Positions 1 to 7,930 of a stretch of 64,000 nt of DNA are shown piece by piece (positions within the stretch are counted from its first letter, which is position 1; each line of letters starts with the position of its first letter). Source of the stretch: Planctomycetota bacterium (GTDB lineage: Bacteria > Planctomycetota > Planctomycetia > Pirellulales > Lacipirellulaceae); NCBI GenBank assembly GCA_013286045.1, contig JABDGM010000010.1, positions 1 to 64,000 on the forward strand, in the 5' to 3' direction. The notes under the pieces were generated by a model. The model did no database searches, was not told the origin of the DNA, and saw only the letters and a program-made list of their open reading frames with translations. The position numbers and the translations under genes are program-made.

Positions 1-86
1 GACACCGGAATCGCTCAACGAAGTGGCACATCGGCCGCCCCACCATCAGCGTTTCTCAATCGCTAGATTGACCAGCACTAACGGCA

Positions 87-118
87 ATAAAAAAGGCGAA
101 CGTCCAAGACGTCCGCCT
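87..118 (-). terminator. Rho-independent terminator
   Basis: Read on the minus strand, a 10-bp stem (GGCGGACGTC paired with GACGTTCGCC, one G-T pair) with a short TTG-type loop is followed directly by six T. It lies just beyond the stop codon of the small gene at 145-498 and fits as that gene's intrinsic terminator. Confidence 0.8.
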
Positions 119-144
119 TACGAGTACATTGGTTTCAAGCTGCT

Positions 145-498
145 CTAGCCCTCGACCGCCTTCAGAATCGCAATCGCATTGGGAACGCTGCCCGTGAGTT
201 GTAGTAGTTGACGAGCAGCCTTGATCGCGTCTACCCACATGGCGGCGGTGGTCATTGGAGTACCGTTATTGGAAGGATGAGCCACGCGTGGGCGCCCGTC
301 TGCCGCCATGTTGGTCTTCGTCTTGACCATGTAGACGAGATTTGGGCTCACCGAGTGGCCGTACTCTTTCTTTACCATAGCCGCTATTTCTGTCGCCTTC
401 GCTGTTGGCTTCTTTTTCAGCACGGTGCGAACGGCGAGCGTTTTGTTTTTCTTGGGGTCAGAGCGGTCGGATTTCGATTGGAGTGGTTTCTTCGCCAT
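145..498 (-). CDS. Small basic hypothetical protein, possible DNA-binding
   Basis: A 117-residue protein with a strongly basic, Lys/Ser-rich first 35 residues, followed by a helical stretch (about residues 32-65) that reads like a winged-helix or homeodomain-type fold, with repeated alanine and lysine and a YGHSVSPNLVY segment. The C-terminal third (about 85-117) is a hydrophobic helical segment. The start is supported by a GAAAGG Shine-Dalgarno about 6 nt upstream, and an intrinsic terminator follows. I recognise the style of small paralogous planctomycete proteins of this kind but know no function. It stands alone on the minus strand in an accessory region; a regulatory or DNA-binding role is inference from composition. 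Confidence 0.7.
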   Translation of the reverse strand: MAKKPLQSKSDRSDPKKNKTLAVRTVLKKKPTAKATEIAAMVKKEYGHSVSPNLVYMVKTKTNMAADGRPRVAHPSNNGTPMTTAAMWVDAIKAARQLLQLTGSVPNAIAILKAVEG

Positions 499-661
499 TG
501 GTTACCTTTCATGAGATGTCGATAGCGATCTAATAGTAATAGGTATACTACTCTATCTATCGATACCCCTGTTTGGCTTCCCCCCGATTGTTTCTATCAG
601 CATTAGTTTTGAGCGAATGACCTGAAGTTAATCCGCTCATGTTGGACGGCGACAGGTAAGT

Positions 662-1102
662 ATGAATAGTGACAACCTCAATCGAATCGCTTTAGTTACG
701 GGTGCCAATCGCGGCATCGGATTTGAAACGGCGAAGCAGCTTTGCCAACGCGGATTTCACGTGGTGGTGGCTGGACGCAATGATTCGAGCGGCCACGAGG
801 CGGTGCAAGCCATTAAGGCAAATGGGGGCACCGCTACATTTCTTTTGCTGGACGTGAGCTCGTCGGAGAGCACCAAAGCAGCGGCCCGTGATTTCGCAAA
901 GATTGGGGACCGGCTGGAGGTGCTGATTAATAACGCTGGCATCTATCCCGACGAGGGCCTATCTATCTTGACGATACCAAGAGACCAGATGGTGGGCACC
1001 TTCCAGACGAATACGTTCGGCCCACTCGAGGAAATGCAAGCGTTCCTGCCCTACTTAAAGAAAGCATCTGCCCCTCGAGTTATCAATGTCTCTAGCGGTT
1101 AA
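662..1102 (+). pseudogene. Truncated short-chain dehydrogenase/reductase
   Basis: The 146 residues match the N-terminal half of an SDR Rossmann fold: the cofactor motif TGANRGIG at residues 13-20, NNAG at 90-93, an Asn near 117 and the catalytic-Ser strand INVSS at 141-145. The frame then stops at once. Family members are normally 230-250 residues with a Tyr-x-x-x-Lys pair about 12 residues after that Ser, and this pair is missing. The DNA after the stop does not continue an SDR in any frame that I can see. The gene therefore lacks its catalytic Tyr and Lys and is most likely a relic. The start ATG at 662 is the plausible original start. Confidence 0.8.
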
Positions 1103-1230
1103 GGATCACGACGCTTTGCAGCCTTGCGTGGAATTCGGGCAGGCCTTCTATGGCCGACAGCCACGCGGATGCCTGTTCGTTCATCCCCCGCCGCTGTAGA
1201 ATAGCTGGCTAACGCATCGAGGGGGAATCG

Positions 1231-1983
1231 ATGGCGCATAACCAACGCAACTTCTGGACGAATATCTGGATCATCCGGCTCTCGGTCGTTAGTGTTTCGC
1301 TATTGGCGACTTGGTTCGTTTACTTGGTTGTAGCGATCTTTCTGCTCGGACTTGTCGGCTATGGTCAGACGTCGTGGATTCCGTTCGCGACCTTCGAGCT
1401 TCACTCCAGCAATCGGTTCGTCCGCCAAATTGCTGCACAAGCGTTGGGGACAATCGGGCCTAAAGCCGCTTCGACCGTTCCTGAGTTGATTGCTAGTTTG
1501 CAACACGACACGTGGAATGTTGCGGCGGATTCAGCCTGTGCCCTGGGGAATATCTTGGCCAGGAACGCAAACGGCGGGAAAGAGCCAGATCCCAATGCCA
1601 TCGCAGCGTTAATTCAGGCGCTCAATCATTCAAACGGCGAAGTTAGACGATACGCGGCCTATGCGATCAGTCTCATCGGGCCGCAGGCAGCGGCGGCTAC
1701 ACCAAGGCTTACTCAACTGCTGAGCGACCCACATATGGGATCTACGGCTGCTGAGGCTCTTGGAGAAATGGGAGTGGCGGGCCAAAGCGCCATTCAACCG
1801 ATGACCGCATTACTTTCGGATCCAGACTGGAGCGTGAAACTTGAAACAATCTTAGCATTGTCGCGACTTGGACCGCTGCCAGATAAAACGATCTCAGCAA
1901 TTCGAAACTGTCGGAGTGACAGCGACGAACATGTTCGAGATGCGGCCAAGAGCGTTTTGGCCATACTCGATGCAACCCAATAA
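1231..1983 (+). CDS. Membrane-anchored HEAT-repeat protein
   Basis: A 250-residue protein. Residues about 12-45 form a hydrophobic membrane segment after a short polar N-terminus. From about residue 60 onward come five or so HEAT/PBS-lyase-type repeats (recurring patterns such as RQIAAQALGTIGPKAA, RRYAAYAISLIGPQAA and AAEALGEMGVAG), which form an alpha-solenoid for protein binding. It has a complete start and stop and no visible frame damage. The stop codon lies within a few bases of the decayed Argonaute fragment, so the 3' end of this gene marks a rearrangement junction. Binding partner unknown. Confidence 0.8.
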   Translation: MAHNQRNFWTNIWIIRLSVVSVSLLATWFVYLVVAIFLLGLVGYGQTSWIPFATFELHSSNRFVRQIAAQALGTIGPKAASTVPELIASLQHDTWNVAADSACALGNILARNANGGKEPDPNAIAALIQALNHSNGEVRRYAAYAISLIGPQAAAATPRLTQLLSDPHMGSTAAEALGEMGVAGQSAIQPMTALLSDPDWSVKLETILALSRLGPLPDKTISAIRNCRSDSDEHVRDAAKSVLAILDATQ

Positions 1984-1984
1984 G

Positions 1985-2540
1985 AAGGCGACCGCTCTAG
2001 ACGGCACAATCGAAACCTACATGCAGCAACATGGTCGTAAGCTTAGTGAAGTCTTTCTGCATGCACGGTCCGGTCTGAAACACGAAGAATTTGCAGGTTT
2101 CACGAAGGCTTGCCCGCCAGGTGTAAAACTCGTTGGCATTCGCGTCCGCAAAGACCGTTCGGGGCCGCGCTTGTTTCAATACGACGATCACCCGAAGCCG
2201 GCTCGACGGGGAAAGTATCCAGTCCTTCGCGGCACCATTTGGCAACAGACCAAACGACACGGTCTTATTTTCACTTCGGGCTTTAAGCCTCGTATCGCAT
2301 CTTACGATGGTTGGGAGATTCCCAGTTCCCCTTTCGATCACGGTACAGTACGGCGAAGCTGACCTGGTTTAGGTTGCAACTGATATTCTTGGGCTGACCA
2401 AGCGTAAGTACAACGCATGCAAACTAGGGGAGAGTCAGCCTATCACCGTCAAGTATTCTGATCGCATCGGGGAGGTACTGCTTGCCAATCCGGAAGTCCC
2501 TCGCTCTAAGTGGAGGCACAATTTGAAATTTTACGTCTAA
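1985..2540 (+). pseudogene. Decayed C-terminal PIWI part of a prokaryotic Argonaute
   Basis: Read in two frames, this stretch gives about 185 residues resembling the end of a PIWI domain: an EVFLHARS strand, the segment GVKLVGIRVRKD, GKYPVLRGT, a FTSGFKPRIASYDGWEIP stretch, then PLSITVQYGEADLV, TDILGLTK, ITVKYSDRIGEVLLANP and a terminal LKFYV. One extra base (the A at 2324) shifts frame inside the conserved GWEIP-VPL junction. A TAG at 2370-2372 stands where a CAG (Gln) codon is expected, after which the frame stays open to TAA at 2538-2540. The N, PAZ, MID and early PIWI parts are absent, because the HEAT-repeat gene ends immediately upstream. This is a dead remnant. The HARS strand has no Asp where slicing Argonautes carry the third catalytic acid, so the parent may already have been catalytically inactive (inference). 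Confidence 0.85.
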
Positions 2541-2585
2541 GTTTCGAAAACTGAATTGAAGTTGACGCACCTCATTGCAGTGCGG

Positions 2586-2834
2586 TCAAGTTGTATTCCG
2601 AGTCATACTTGGAAGTGGCCAACTCACAGCGTCTACCAAGTCCCTAAGATGGACGTGCCGCTCATTCTCAGCAACAACGTCGCTCAACGGCGGCAGCTCC
2701 ACTGCTCCCCAATCAGTCTCATCGATAGCCTGCTGAAGCCCAGCCCAGGACGCCGCTACAGCTCGTTCCTCAGCTGAAATCAGCTCGCCAGCCTTACGGG
2801 AGGCTGGCGGCGAAGTATATTGCCTGTCGTTCAT
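2586..2834 (-). CDS. Small hypothetical protein, doubtful
   Basis: An 82-residue frame with balanced composition (Ala, Glu, Asp rich, with a helical middle part). I recognise no family. No convincing Shine-Dalgarno precedes the ATG; an AAGGAGCACC sequence about 25 nt upstream instead serves an overlapping 17-codon frame. It may be real or a fragment of a decayed gene, as its surroundings are full of relics. Confidence 0.3.
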   Translation of the reverse strand: MNDRQYTSPPASRKAGELISAEERAVAASWAGLQQAIDETDWGAVELPPLSDVVAENERHVHLRDLVDAVSWPLPSMTRNTT

Positions 2835-3249
2835 AGTTTCGCGTCCTTGCGATTTTCATGTGGTGCTCCTTCAGTTGCTGGGATAGATGTGGGCTTGGCA
2901 GATTCTCAATTGAGGATCGACTTAATAAGAAAAGGCCTATGCGCTAATTCCTCGCACCAACTTCAGCGACTTCATCGCCGTTTGGAGCCGCTTCTCGCTG
3001 GCCTCGATGAGCTTCGGCAACCCCGTAACTCGGTCGCCGTTAATCGCGTAAGCCACGCGGCGATCTACGATGCCTTTAGAGCAAATCAAAGTCTGACTTA
3101 CGATGACTGTAAGCCATCTGATGCTCGATCAATTGCCGCAGCAATCGTTGCCCGATTCGAGTTTTAGTGCGATCTGTCCGAGCTTGCGAGCCTCACGAAG
3201 AATGCGGGCATAGCCCCTTTGCGACCAATTTTGGAATCTAGTTGAGCGA
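2835..3249. other. Gap with possible gene debris
   Basis: No intact gene is seen. On the minus strand, roughly 2937-3130, an open stretch reads as a plausible protein end (a segment like VDRRVAYAINGDRVTGLPKLIE and a Lys-rich helix), but it has no good start codon and a TGA lies just upstream. This looks like another decayed fragment rather than a working gene. Confidence 0.3.
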
Positions 3250-4164
3250 TCATTGGGGCGCGCCAATTCGAGCTGTCTGTTCGGTTGAGCCTATGCTTCT
3301 TGGTATATTGGAACTTGGCGTGGATTTAACAGAATTGTCAAACGATACCTTCGTCGTATAGCTTTGCAGCCCTGGCGGATTCTTTATTGAGATCGGGCCC
3401 GCAACGATCTTCCCGTTAACACACGCATAGGATTGCTCAGCCGGCAACATATTCGTCACGTTATTTTTATCGTCGCCAGATTGCACCGATACCAATGGAG
3501 CCTGCAATGCCAACGAGGATGGATCGAGCGTCGCAATATCTAAAATCACGAGCGTAAATTCCGAAAGCCCCGACATCCCCTCTGGCATAATCCATGCATA
3601 GGTATGGCCGCTATGGGCCGAATAAGAAGCGCATCGCGGCACATCCTTCCGACAACCAAGGTGTAACCAGCCGGGCGAAATCCGACGCAATTGGTCGGCG
3701 ACGCCGACGTGGTATCCAGTGTATTCGCCGTACATCGGAGCTCGAAGAAGGCTCATGCTTTCGCTTCCTTCAGGCGGAGGACCGTACAGTTGCCATAGGC
3801 ACGCATTCCGAATCGCTTCCAATTGTGGCTTGCTTGCAACGGGCGCTAAAGTCCATTGCAAATCAGGGCTCCGTTTGGCAACTCCGGTAAGCGTCTCACG
3901 CGAAAATCCGTGTACAGCATGGTCCCAGAGCGTTTGAGTTTCGCCCTGGACGGTATCTGTCACCCTTGCCGTGCCGCCATCGATTATAGAAAATGACACT
4001 AGGGTCCCCGGTTCGTCAGCCAAGATCGCAAGATTGTTGACGACCTCTTGATATCTCAGGTCCGTAACGGTCTCAGCCTGATTTACCGCGTGACGCCGAA
4101 GTGCAATCGATGTACAACCTTGGCCGACTGCGACTAGCGCGGCTACGAGAATTATTAACTTCAT
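3250..4164 (-). CDS. Planctomycete-type lipoprotein, paralogue A
   Basis: A 304-residue protein with a short signal peptide ending in a lipobox (VGQG before Cys17), so it is probably lipid-anchored after export. The mature part begins with a segment on the pattern DLRYQEVVNNLAIL and carries RVTDT, WTLAP and a WQLYGP motif near the middle, then Cys-containing segments around residues 195-205 and a YAWIMPEG stretch. The same order of motifs occurs in the neighbour at 4231-5265, so the two are tandem paralogues on the same strand separated by 66 bp. I associate this family with Planctomycetes; its function is unknown to me. Confidence 0.8.
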   Translation of the reverse strand: MKLIILVAALVAVGQGCTSIALRRHAVNQAETVTDLRYQEVVNNLAILADEPGTLVSFSIIDGGTARVTDTVQGETQTLWDHAVHGFSRETLTGVAKRSPDLQWTLAPVASKPQLEAIRNACLWQLYGPPPEGSESMSLLRAPMYGEYTGYHVGVADQLRRISPGWLHLGCRKDVPRCASYSAHSGHTYAWIMPEGMSGLSEFTLVILDIATLDPSSLALQAPLVSVQSGDDKNNVTNMLPAEQSYACVNGKIVAGPISIKNPPGLQSYTTKVSFDNSVKSTPSSNIPRSIGSTEQTARIGAPQ

Positions 4165-4230
4165 CGGGTACCTTCCCTTTCACGCGGCTCGAAGCGAATG
4201 TTTGCCGCGCTTCTCAATTGCCCCTGCGCT

Positions 4231-5265
4231 TTACGGGCTGGATTTCGAGTTGGCGATTTGACTACGCAGCGCGGCATCACTCGCCAAGTTATCCATCCTC
4301 ACTCGCTGCTGAATAGCGGTGCCTCTGTCAGCTGGCACCAAGAACCCGTTCAGATCTACGTAGACGGTAGCTTTTTCCTTTTCGCCGTTGATTTCTGTCG
4401 ATGCAACGATTTTTCTCGTTGCTGGCTGTGGAAAGTACGTCGAGGTCACGACGACTCGCGAGATCTCCTGGATGATAAGCGTGAACTTCGTCAGCTCTTC
4501 CACGTCACTAGGCAGCACCCACACGCTTGTGTCGCCGCAGCGTGCCCAATACGCAGCACAACTTGGCACGCTGCAGTTTCGGCCCACGCGAACCCAGTTA
4601 GGCCTCAGCTGCTGCAATTGATCCGCCACTCCGAAATAAAATCCAGCCCGCTCCGGCTCGCCATTGCAGTCGGAGGGCATCTGGCGAACGAAGACCGCGT
4701 CCGTTGCTGGTGGTAGTTGCTCTGTATTGCCTGGCCAATTTGAGTCAATGAACGCGACAGTTGTCGTCCCTTCTAACTTCGGGGTCGGATTAACTGTCTG
4801 GCCAGTTTCCGATGCCGGCGCTGACGCCAGATAAACATTGAAGTCCGAAACTGCCTCCACCGGGCCGTAAATAGCCCACCGGCATGCGCACCGCATCGCT
4901 CGGATTTTTTCTGGCGCGATGGATGGATCAAGCGTCCAGTTCTGTTGTATAGCGCGCGAATAAGGCACATCGAGCAGCTGCGTACCAAACTTCGTCCCCG
5001 CCAATGTGCGAACAGCAGGAACTGTTGTGGATGTGACGGACGCCAGATCCGTGACATCCGAGGTACCCGCATAGATACTGGAGTAGGACGGAAGAGCGTA
5101 GAGGTCGTTCGCCACCAGTGCCAAGTTGTTCATTACTTCTTGGATGCGCAGCTCGGTCAGTGACTCGGATTGGCGAAGCGTATTGCGCTCAAGAGATGTG
5201 GCCACGCACCCGCAGCTCGCAATTATCGCTACGACAATAAGCGTCCACCGAATCATGCTAGTCAC
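4231..5265 (-). CDS. Planctomycete-type lipoprotein, paralogue B
   Basis: A 344-residue protein with an N-terminal hydrophobic signal and a lipobox (IAS before Cys18). It shares an ordered set of motifs with the neighbour at 3250-4164: ELRIQEVMNNLAL near the N-terminus, VTDLAS, WTLDP, a CRWAIYGP segment, GVADQLQQL, a Cys pair in a CSVPSCAAYW segment, and a FTLII strand. Similarity is clear but well diverged, so the duplication is old. It is upstream in transcription and probably co-transcribed. An alternative start at the internal Met4 would only shorten the signal peptide. Function unknown. Confidence 0.8.
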   Translation of the reverse strand: MTSMIRWTLIVVAIIASCGCVATSLERNTLRQSESLTELRIQEVMNNLALVANDLYALPSYSSIYAGTSDVTDLASVTSTTVPAVRTLAGTKFGTQLLDVPYSRAIQQNWTLDPSIAPEKIRAMRCACRWAIYGPVEAVSDFNVYLASAPASETGQTVNPTPKLEGTTTVAFIDSNWPGNTEQLPPATDAVFVRQMPSDCNGEPERAGFYFGVADQLQQLRPNWVRVGRNCSVPSCAAYWARCGDTSVWVLPSDVEELTKFTLIIQEISRVVVTSTYFPQPATRKIVASTEINGEKEKATVYVDLNGFLVPADRGTAIQQRVRMDNLASDAALRSQIANSKSSP

Positions 5266-6365
5266 CCTCGCATCCTACGAGTCGCCTGCGGTTAACGAAT
5301 GGACGGCTTGTGAGCTTGGTGCCATTCGCTCTGATTGTGATAGATCTATCGACTAGAATCCTGAAAGCGCCAAAGGGTTTAGCCCCCCTAATGGCGCAGC
5401 TGGGACCACTTGCACGATGCAATCGTTAAATTCGGTAAAACTTTGCACGACGACAATTCGCGGAGTGCGCAAAACCTAAAGTGCCCAGCAACACAAACTT
5501 TCCATCCTCGCACGCCGAAACCGGAGACAGGTATAGCTAGCAGCTCGACCCGCGATAGATCGCGAGTTGGGTATTCCGGAGGAAGCAGGGCGTCAGCTCG
5601 GCTCCGTCGCTCGCGGCAACACCGAAGTCAAAGTAAGTTTGTCCTTCCAGGGAGCGGTACTGCCTCTTCTGCGTAATTGGCGGTGCTCCTCTTCTGTGCT
5701 GCTGAATTCGTTTTCGTTCGTCTTCGGTTAGCCTGTTCTTCACTACTCTTCCTTTGCGGCTCCTGCCGCGACTTGTGCTGCGTCGAGGACCGGCTTGGGG
5801 TCGGCCCGGCGTGTAGGCCACCCACAAATGCAGGGCGACCGATTGCCTCGTATATTCCCAAAGTAGCGCAATGATCTTGTAAGCGCAATAGCGTCCGGTG
5901 GCGCCGGGAACGGGGTTGGCAACGGTTAGTGCCCAACAGATAAACCTGGGCCCCAGGTGGTCAGCGAGGTTAGATCGGCGGTGTCGTCGCCGAGTAACCT
6001 CATGCCCGCTCTTAGGCGGTACGTATGACTTGCCAGACGTCGTTTCGCATCCACCTCATGTGCCCTTCCAACTGGCGTTTTGGAGTTCAAGACCGCTCTC
6101 GGACCCATGGGTTAGGTATCAACGATAACTATCAAGTCACTGGCAGCGAAGTTTGACGATGGCGTTCGCTCTAAAATGGATGTGGCCATGAAGAACAAAG
6201 TGCTTTGCAAGTGCTGGTGTCACAATATCTGCTGTTTGATTCAGGCGACTCACGAGTTAGAGCCAGTGTTTTTGACAGCGGCTTAGGTCGCGGGGCGAGC
6301 GATTGGTTTAAATATTGGTCGTGCTATAATCGCGGCTTTCAACTTTACGAATGGGAGGGTACGAG
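5266..6365. other. 1.1-kb stretch without a supported gene
   Basis: Overlapping frames in this stretch have Arg- and Pro-rich compositions typical of non-coding readings. The least implausible is a minus-strand frame near 5537-5744 that could start at GTG behind AGGAAGAG, but it has no recognisable features. A hairpin (GCGCCA paired with TGGCGC, with GGG and CCC inside) lies at about 5367-5397 beyond the 5' end of the lipoprotein pair. Nothing else was recognised. Confidence 0.5.
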
Positions 6366-6857
6366 ATGAAATTTTTATGTTGTTGTGTGCTATTAGTTAT
6401 TGGATGCGACAAGGCGAAGGCTCCCATTAATCCAACACCGGCAGTCGCTACAGGGGCAGCGACTGCTCCTACGCCAGTTCCGATGGCTCCCGTCGCAATT
6501 CCGGCTGCACCAGCCATACGACAACGATTCCATGACGGACTTGAAGCTTTTCTCACGGAGGCGAGAGTGATAACGAACCTTCCTTCCACAGGCGCATCGA
6601 GCGCAAACATCAAAGACCAACAGGCCAAAGTTGAACAAGCATTTGCTAGGATTTCCGATCCCCAAAATGCACTTGAAAAAACTCTTTATGCCAAAGCTAA
6701 ACAGTTCACCGTTGATACGTGGGGTATCGTCAACGCGGTAGAAGTACACCATCAGGCTCTCGCCTATGGAGATCCGGGCGGCAAGAAAGACATTGATGAC
6801 ACGGCAAAATTTCTCAAAGAGGAACTAAAACCTATTGAAGATGAACTGGACAAATAG
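6366..6857 (+). CDS. Small lipoprotein, Pro/Ala-rich linker
   Basis: Starting at the ATG at 6366 (GGGAGGG lies about 10 nt upstream; the in-frame ATG at 6351 is less likely because it would put charged residues before the signal), the 163-residue product has a short signal peptide with a lipobox (VIG before Cys14). Next comes a Pro/Ala/Thr-rich linker of about 45 residues and a helical C-terminal domain of about 100 residues rich in Lys, Glu and Ala. No family recognised. It is probably anchored to a membrane. It stands alone between the gene-poor stretch and a methyltransferase remnant. Confidence 0.75.
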   Translation: MKFLCCCVLLVIGCDKAKAPINPTPAVATGAATAPTPVPMAPVAIPAAPAIRQRFHDGLEAFLTEARVITNLPSTGASSANIKDQQAKVEQAFARISDPQNALEKTLYAKAKQFTVDTWGIVNAVEVHHQALAYGDPGGKKDIDDTAKFLKEELKPIEDELDK

Positions 6858-6858
6858 G

Positions 6859-7095
6859 TTACACGGCTAGAGCGCAGGCCGGTTCCGCCGCCAGGAATTC
6901 CTCAAACACACCCTTCTGAGCAAGTTCTAAATACGGCCGGTTGAGTTCCACCCCGACGGCCTTTCGTCCGTTCCTAATAGCAAGCGCAATAGCGCCCACT
7001 GGCGGCGCGGAGAAAGGGAATGGCGGCCAAACTGGCGACATCCGCCCAATGACGGCGGGTGATTTGCACGTCCGGCAGTTCGGACACGACCTCAT
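6859..7095 (-). pseudogene. C-terminal remnant of a DNA methyltransferase
   Basis: The 78-residue frame ends with a segment on the pattern IRNGRKAVGVELNRPYLELA, which is how adenine-specific DNA methylases of the DNA_methylase_4 type run after their DPFxGSGTT motif. Here that motif has degenerated to PFPFSAPPVG. Other frames upstream carry further protein-like pieces (for example HEVVSELPDVQITRRHW), implying frameshifts. The catalytic D/N-PP-Y part is absent. This is best read as the tail of a broken methyltransferase gene, common cargo in phages and islands. Confidence 0.55.
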
Positions 7096-7472
7096 GTGGG
7101 TTCAAAGGCGTGCTGGCGGCGACCCTAGACCGCCGTTTACACCCATCTCACCTGCCCTTCTAGCCGGATTCTGCGGGCCATGAGCGGGCCTAACTCCAGT
7201 AGCGGAGCCGTTTGGTTAAGTACCTCTTTCGTACCCTCTTTTCCACAAATTTTGCCGTGGTAAGACGCTGCTTTGATAGTGCGTCGTAGATGTGCTTAGG
7301 CCCTTCGACGACACGATTGGGGGAGCGTGAATACCTGCACTTATAGCCGCTCACCGTCCAACGACGTCGTTAAATATGTACCTTTCATGGCAGGTCACCG
7401 ACCGTCCGACGACGACGTCATAGTCGTTTCGACCCGGGCTTAGGTGAGCTCATTCAGAGAATCTGCCTTATG
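7096..7472. other. Gap, no gene seen
   Basis: No coding frame, tRNA or strong hairpin was recognised. It separates the relic-rich left end from the minus-strand block of the integrated element, so a left attachment site could lie here, but no copy of the tRNA-Arg sequence was found by eye. Confidence 0.4.
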
Positions 7473-7805
7473 TTAGGCAACCCGTGCACTTGGTCCCGGG
7501 CTCAGATTTTCGCTGGCTAAGTAGTCTTGAACCTTACGCTGAAACTTGCGAAATGATTTATCGGAGGCCTTCTGGCTCAGCGCCCAGATCAAGTAGTTCG
7601 TGGGTACTTCCTTGAGCTTCTGTCCCTTGTATTTCCCGAAGTAGATCTGCTGCTCACCGATTGAAGTGCGTAAGTTTACGGGTAGGTGATGTGGGCCTTC
7701 TCCCTGGGCCGCGTGATCAACGTGCAGGCGATCAGGGGGCACGTCGAGGACCTGGTGAGGTTGGCAATGAACGAGTTCTAAAAACGCTACTAGGTTGGTT
7801 TTCAT
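7473..7805 (-). CDS. DUF3820-like small protein
   Basis: Reading from the ATG at 7805 gives 110 residues. The C-terminal half holds a segment on the pattern FGKYKGQKLKEVPTNYLIWAL followed by a basic helix, which resembles the DUF3820 (putative quorum-sensing-regulated virulence factor) family; that family's role is uncertain and members occur in phages and mobile elements. The open frame extends about 470 nt further upstream, but that extension overlaps the primase gene and looks non-coding, so I chose the internal ATG. It is last in the minus-strand block of the element. N-terminal residues 1-60 are not recognised. Confidence 0.6.
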   Translation of the reverse strand: MKTNLVAFLELVHCQPHQVLDVPPDRLHVDHAAQGEGPHHLPVNLRTSIGEQQIYFGKYKGQKLKEVPTNYLIWALSQKASDKSFRKFQRKVQDYLASENLSPGPSARVA

Positions 7806-7930
7806 GCTATTGATCTCAATAGCTCCTGGCGTCCGTATAGGACGCCGGGAGCGTTCTATTGTGTTTGTGATATTCGTGATCTTGAGCTCCACTGGTCTCG
7901 GTCGAGAGGCCTGAGAGCACAACGGGCAAT

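Noticed and set aside
1997-2341. Minus-strand 114-residue frame over the Argonaute remnant
   Set aside because: The plus strand carries recognisable PIWI words; the reverse frame has no recognisable features.
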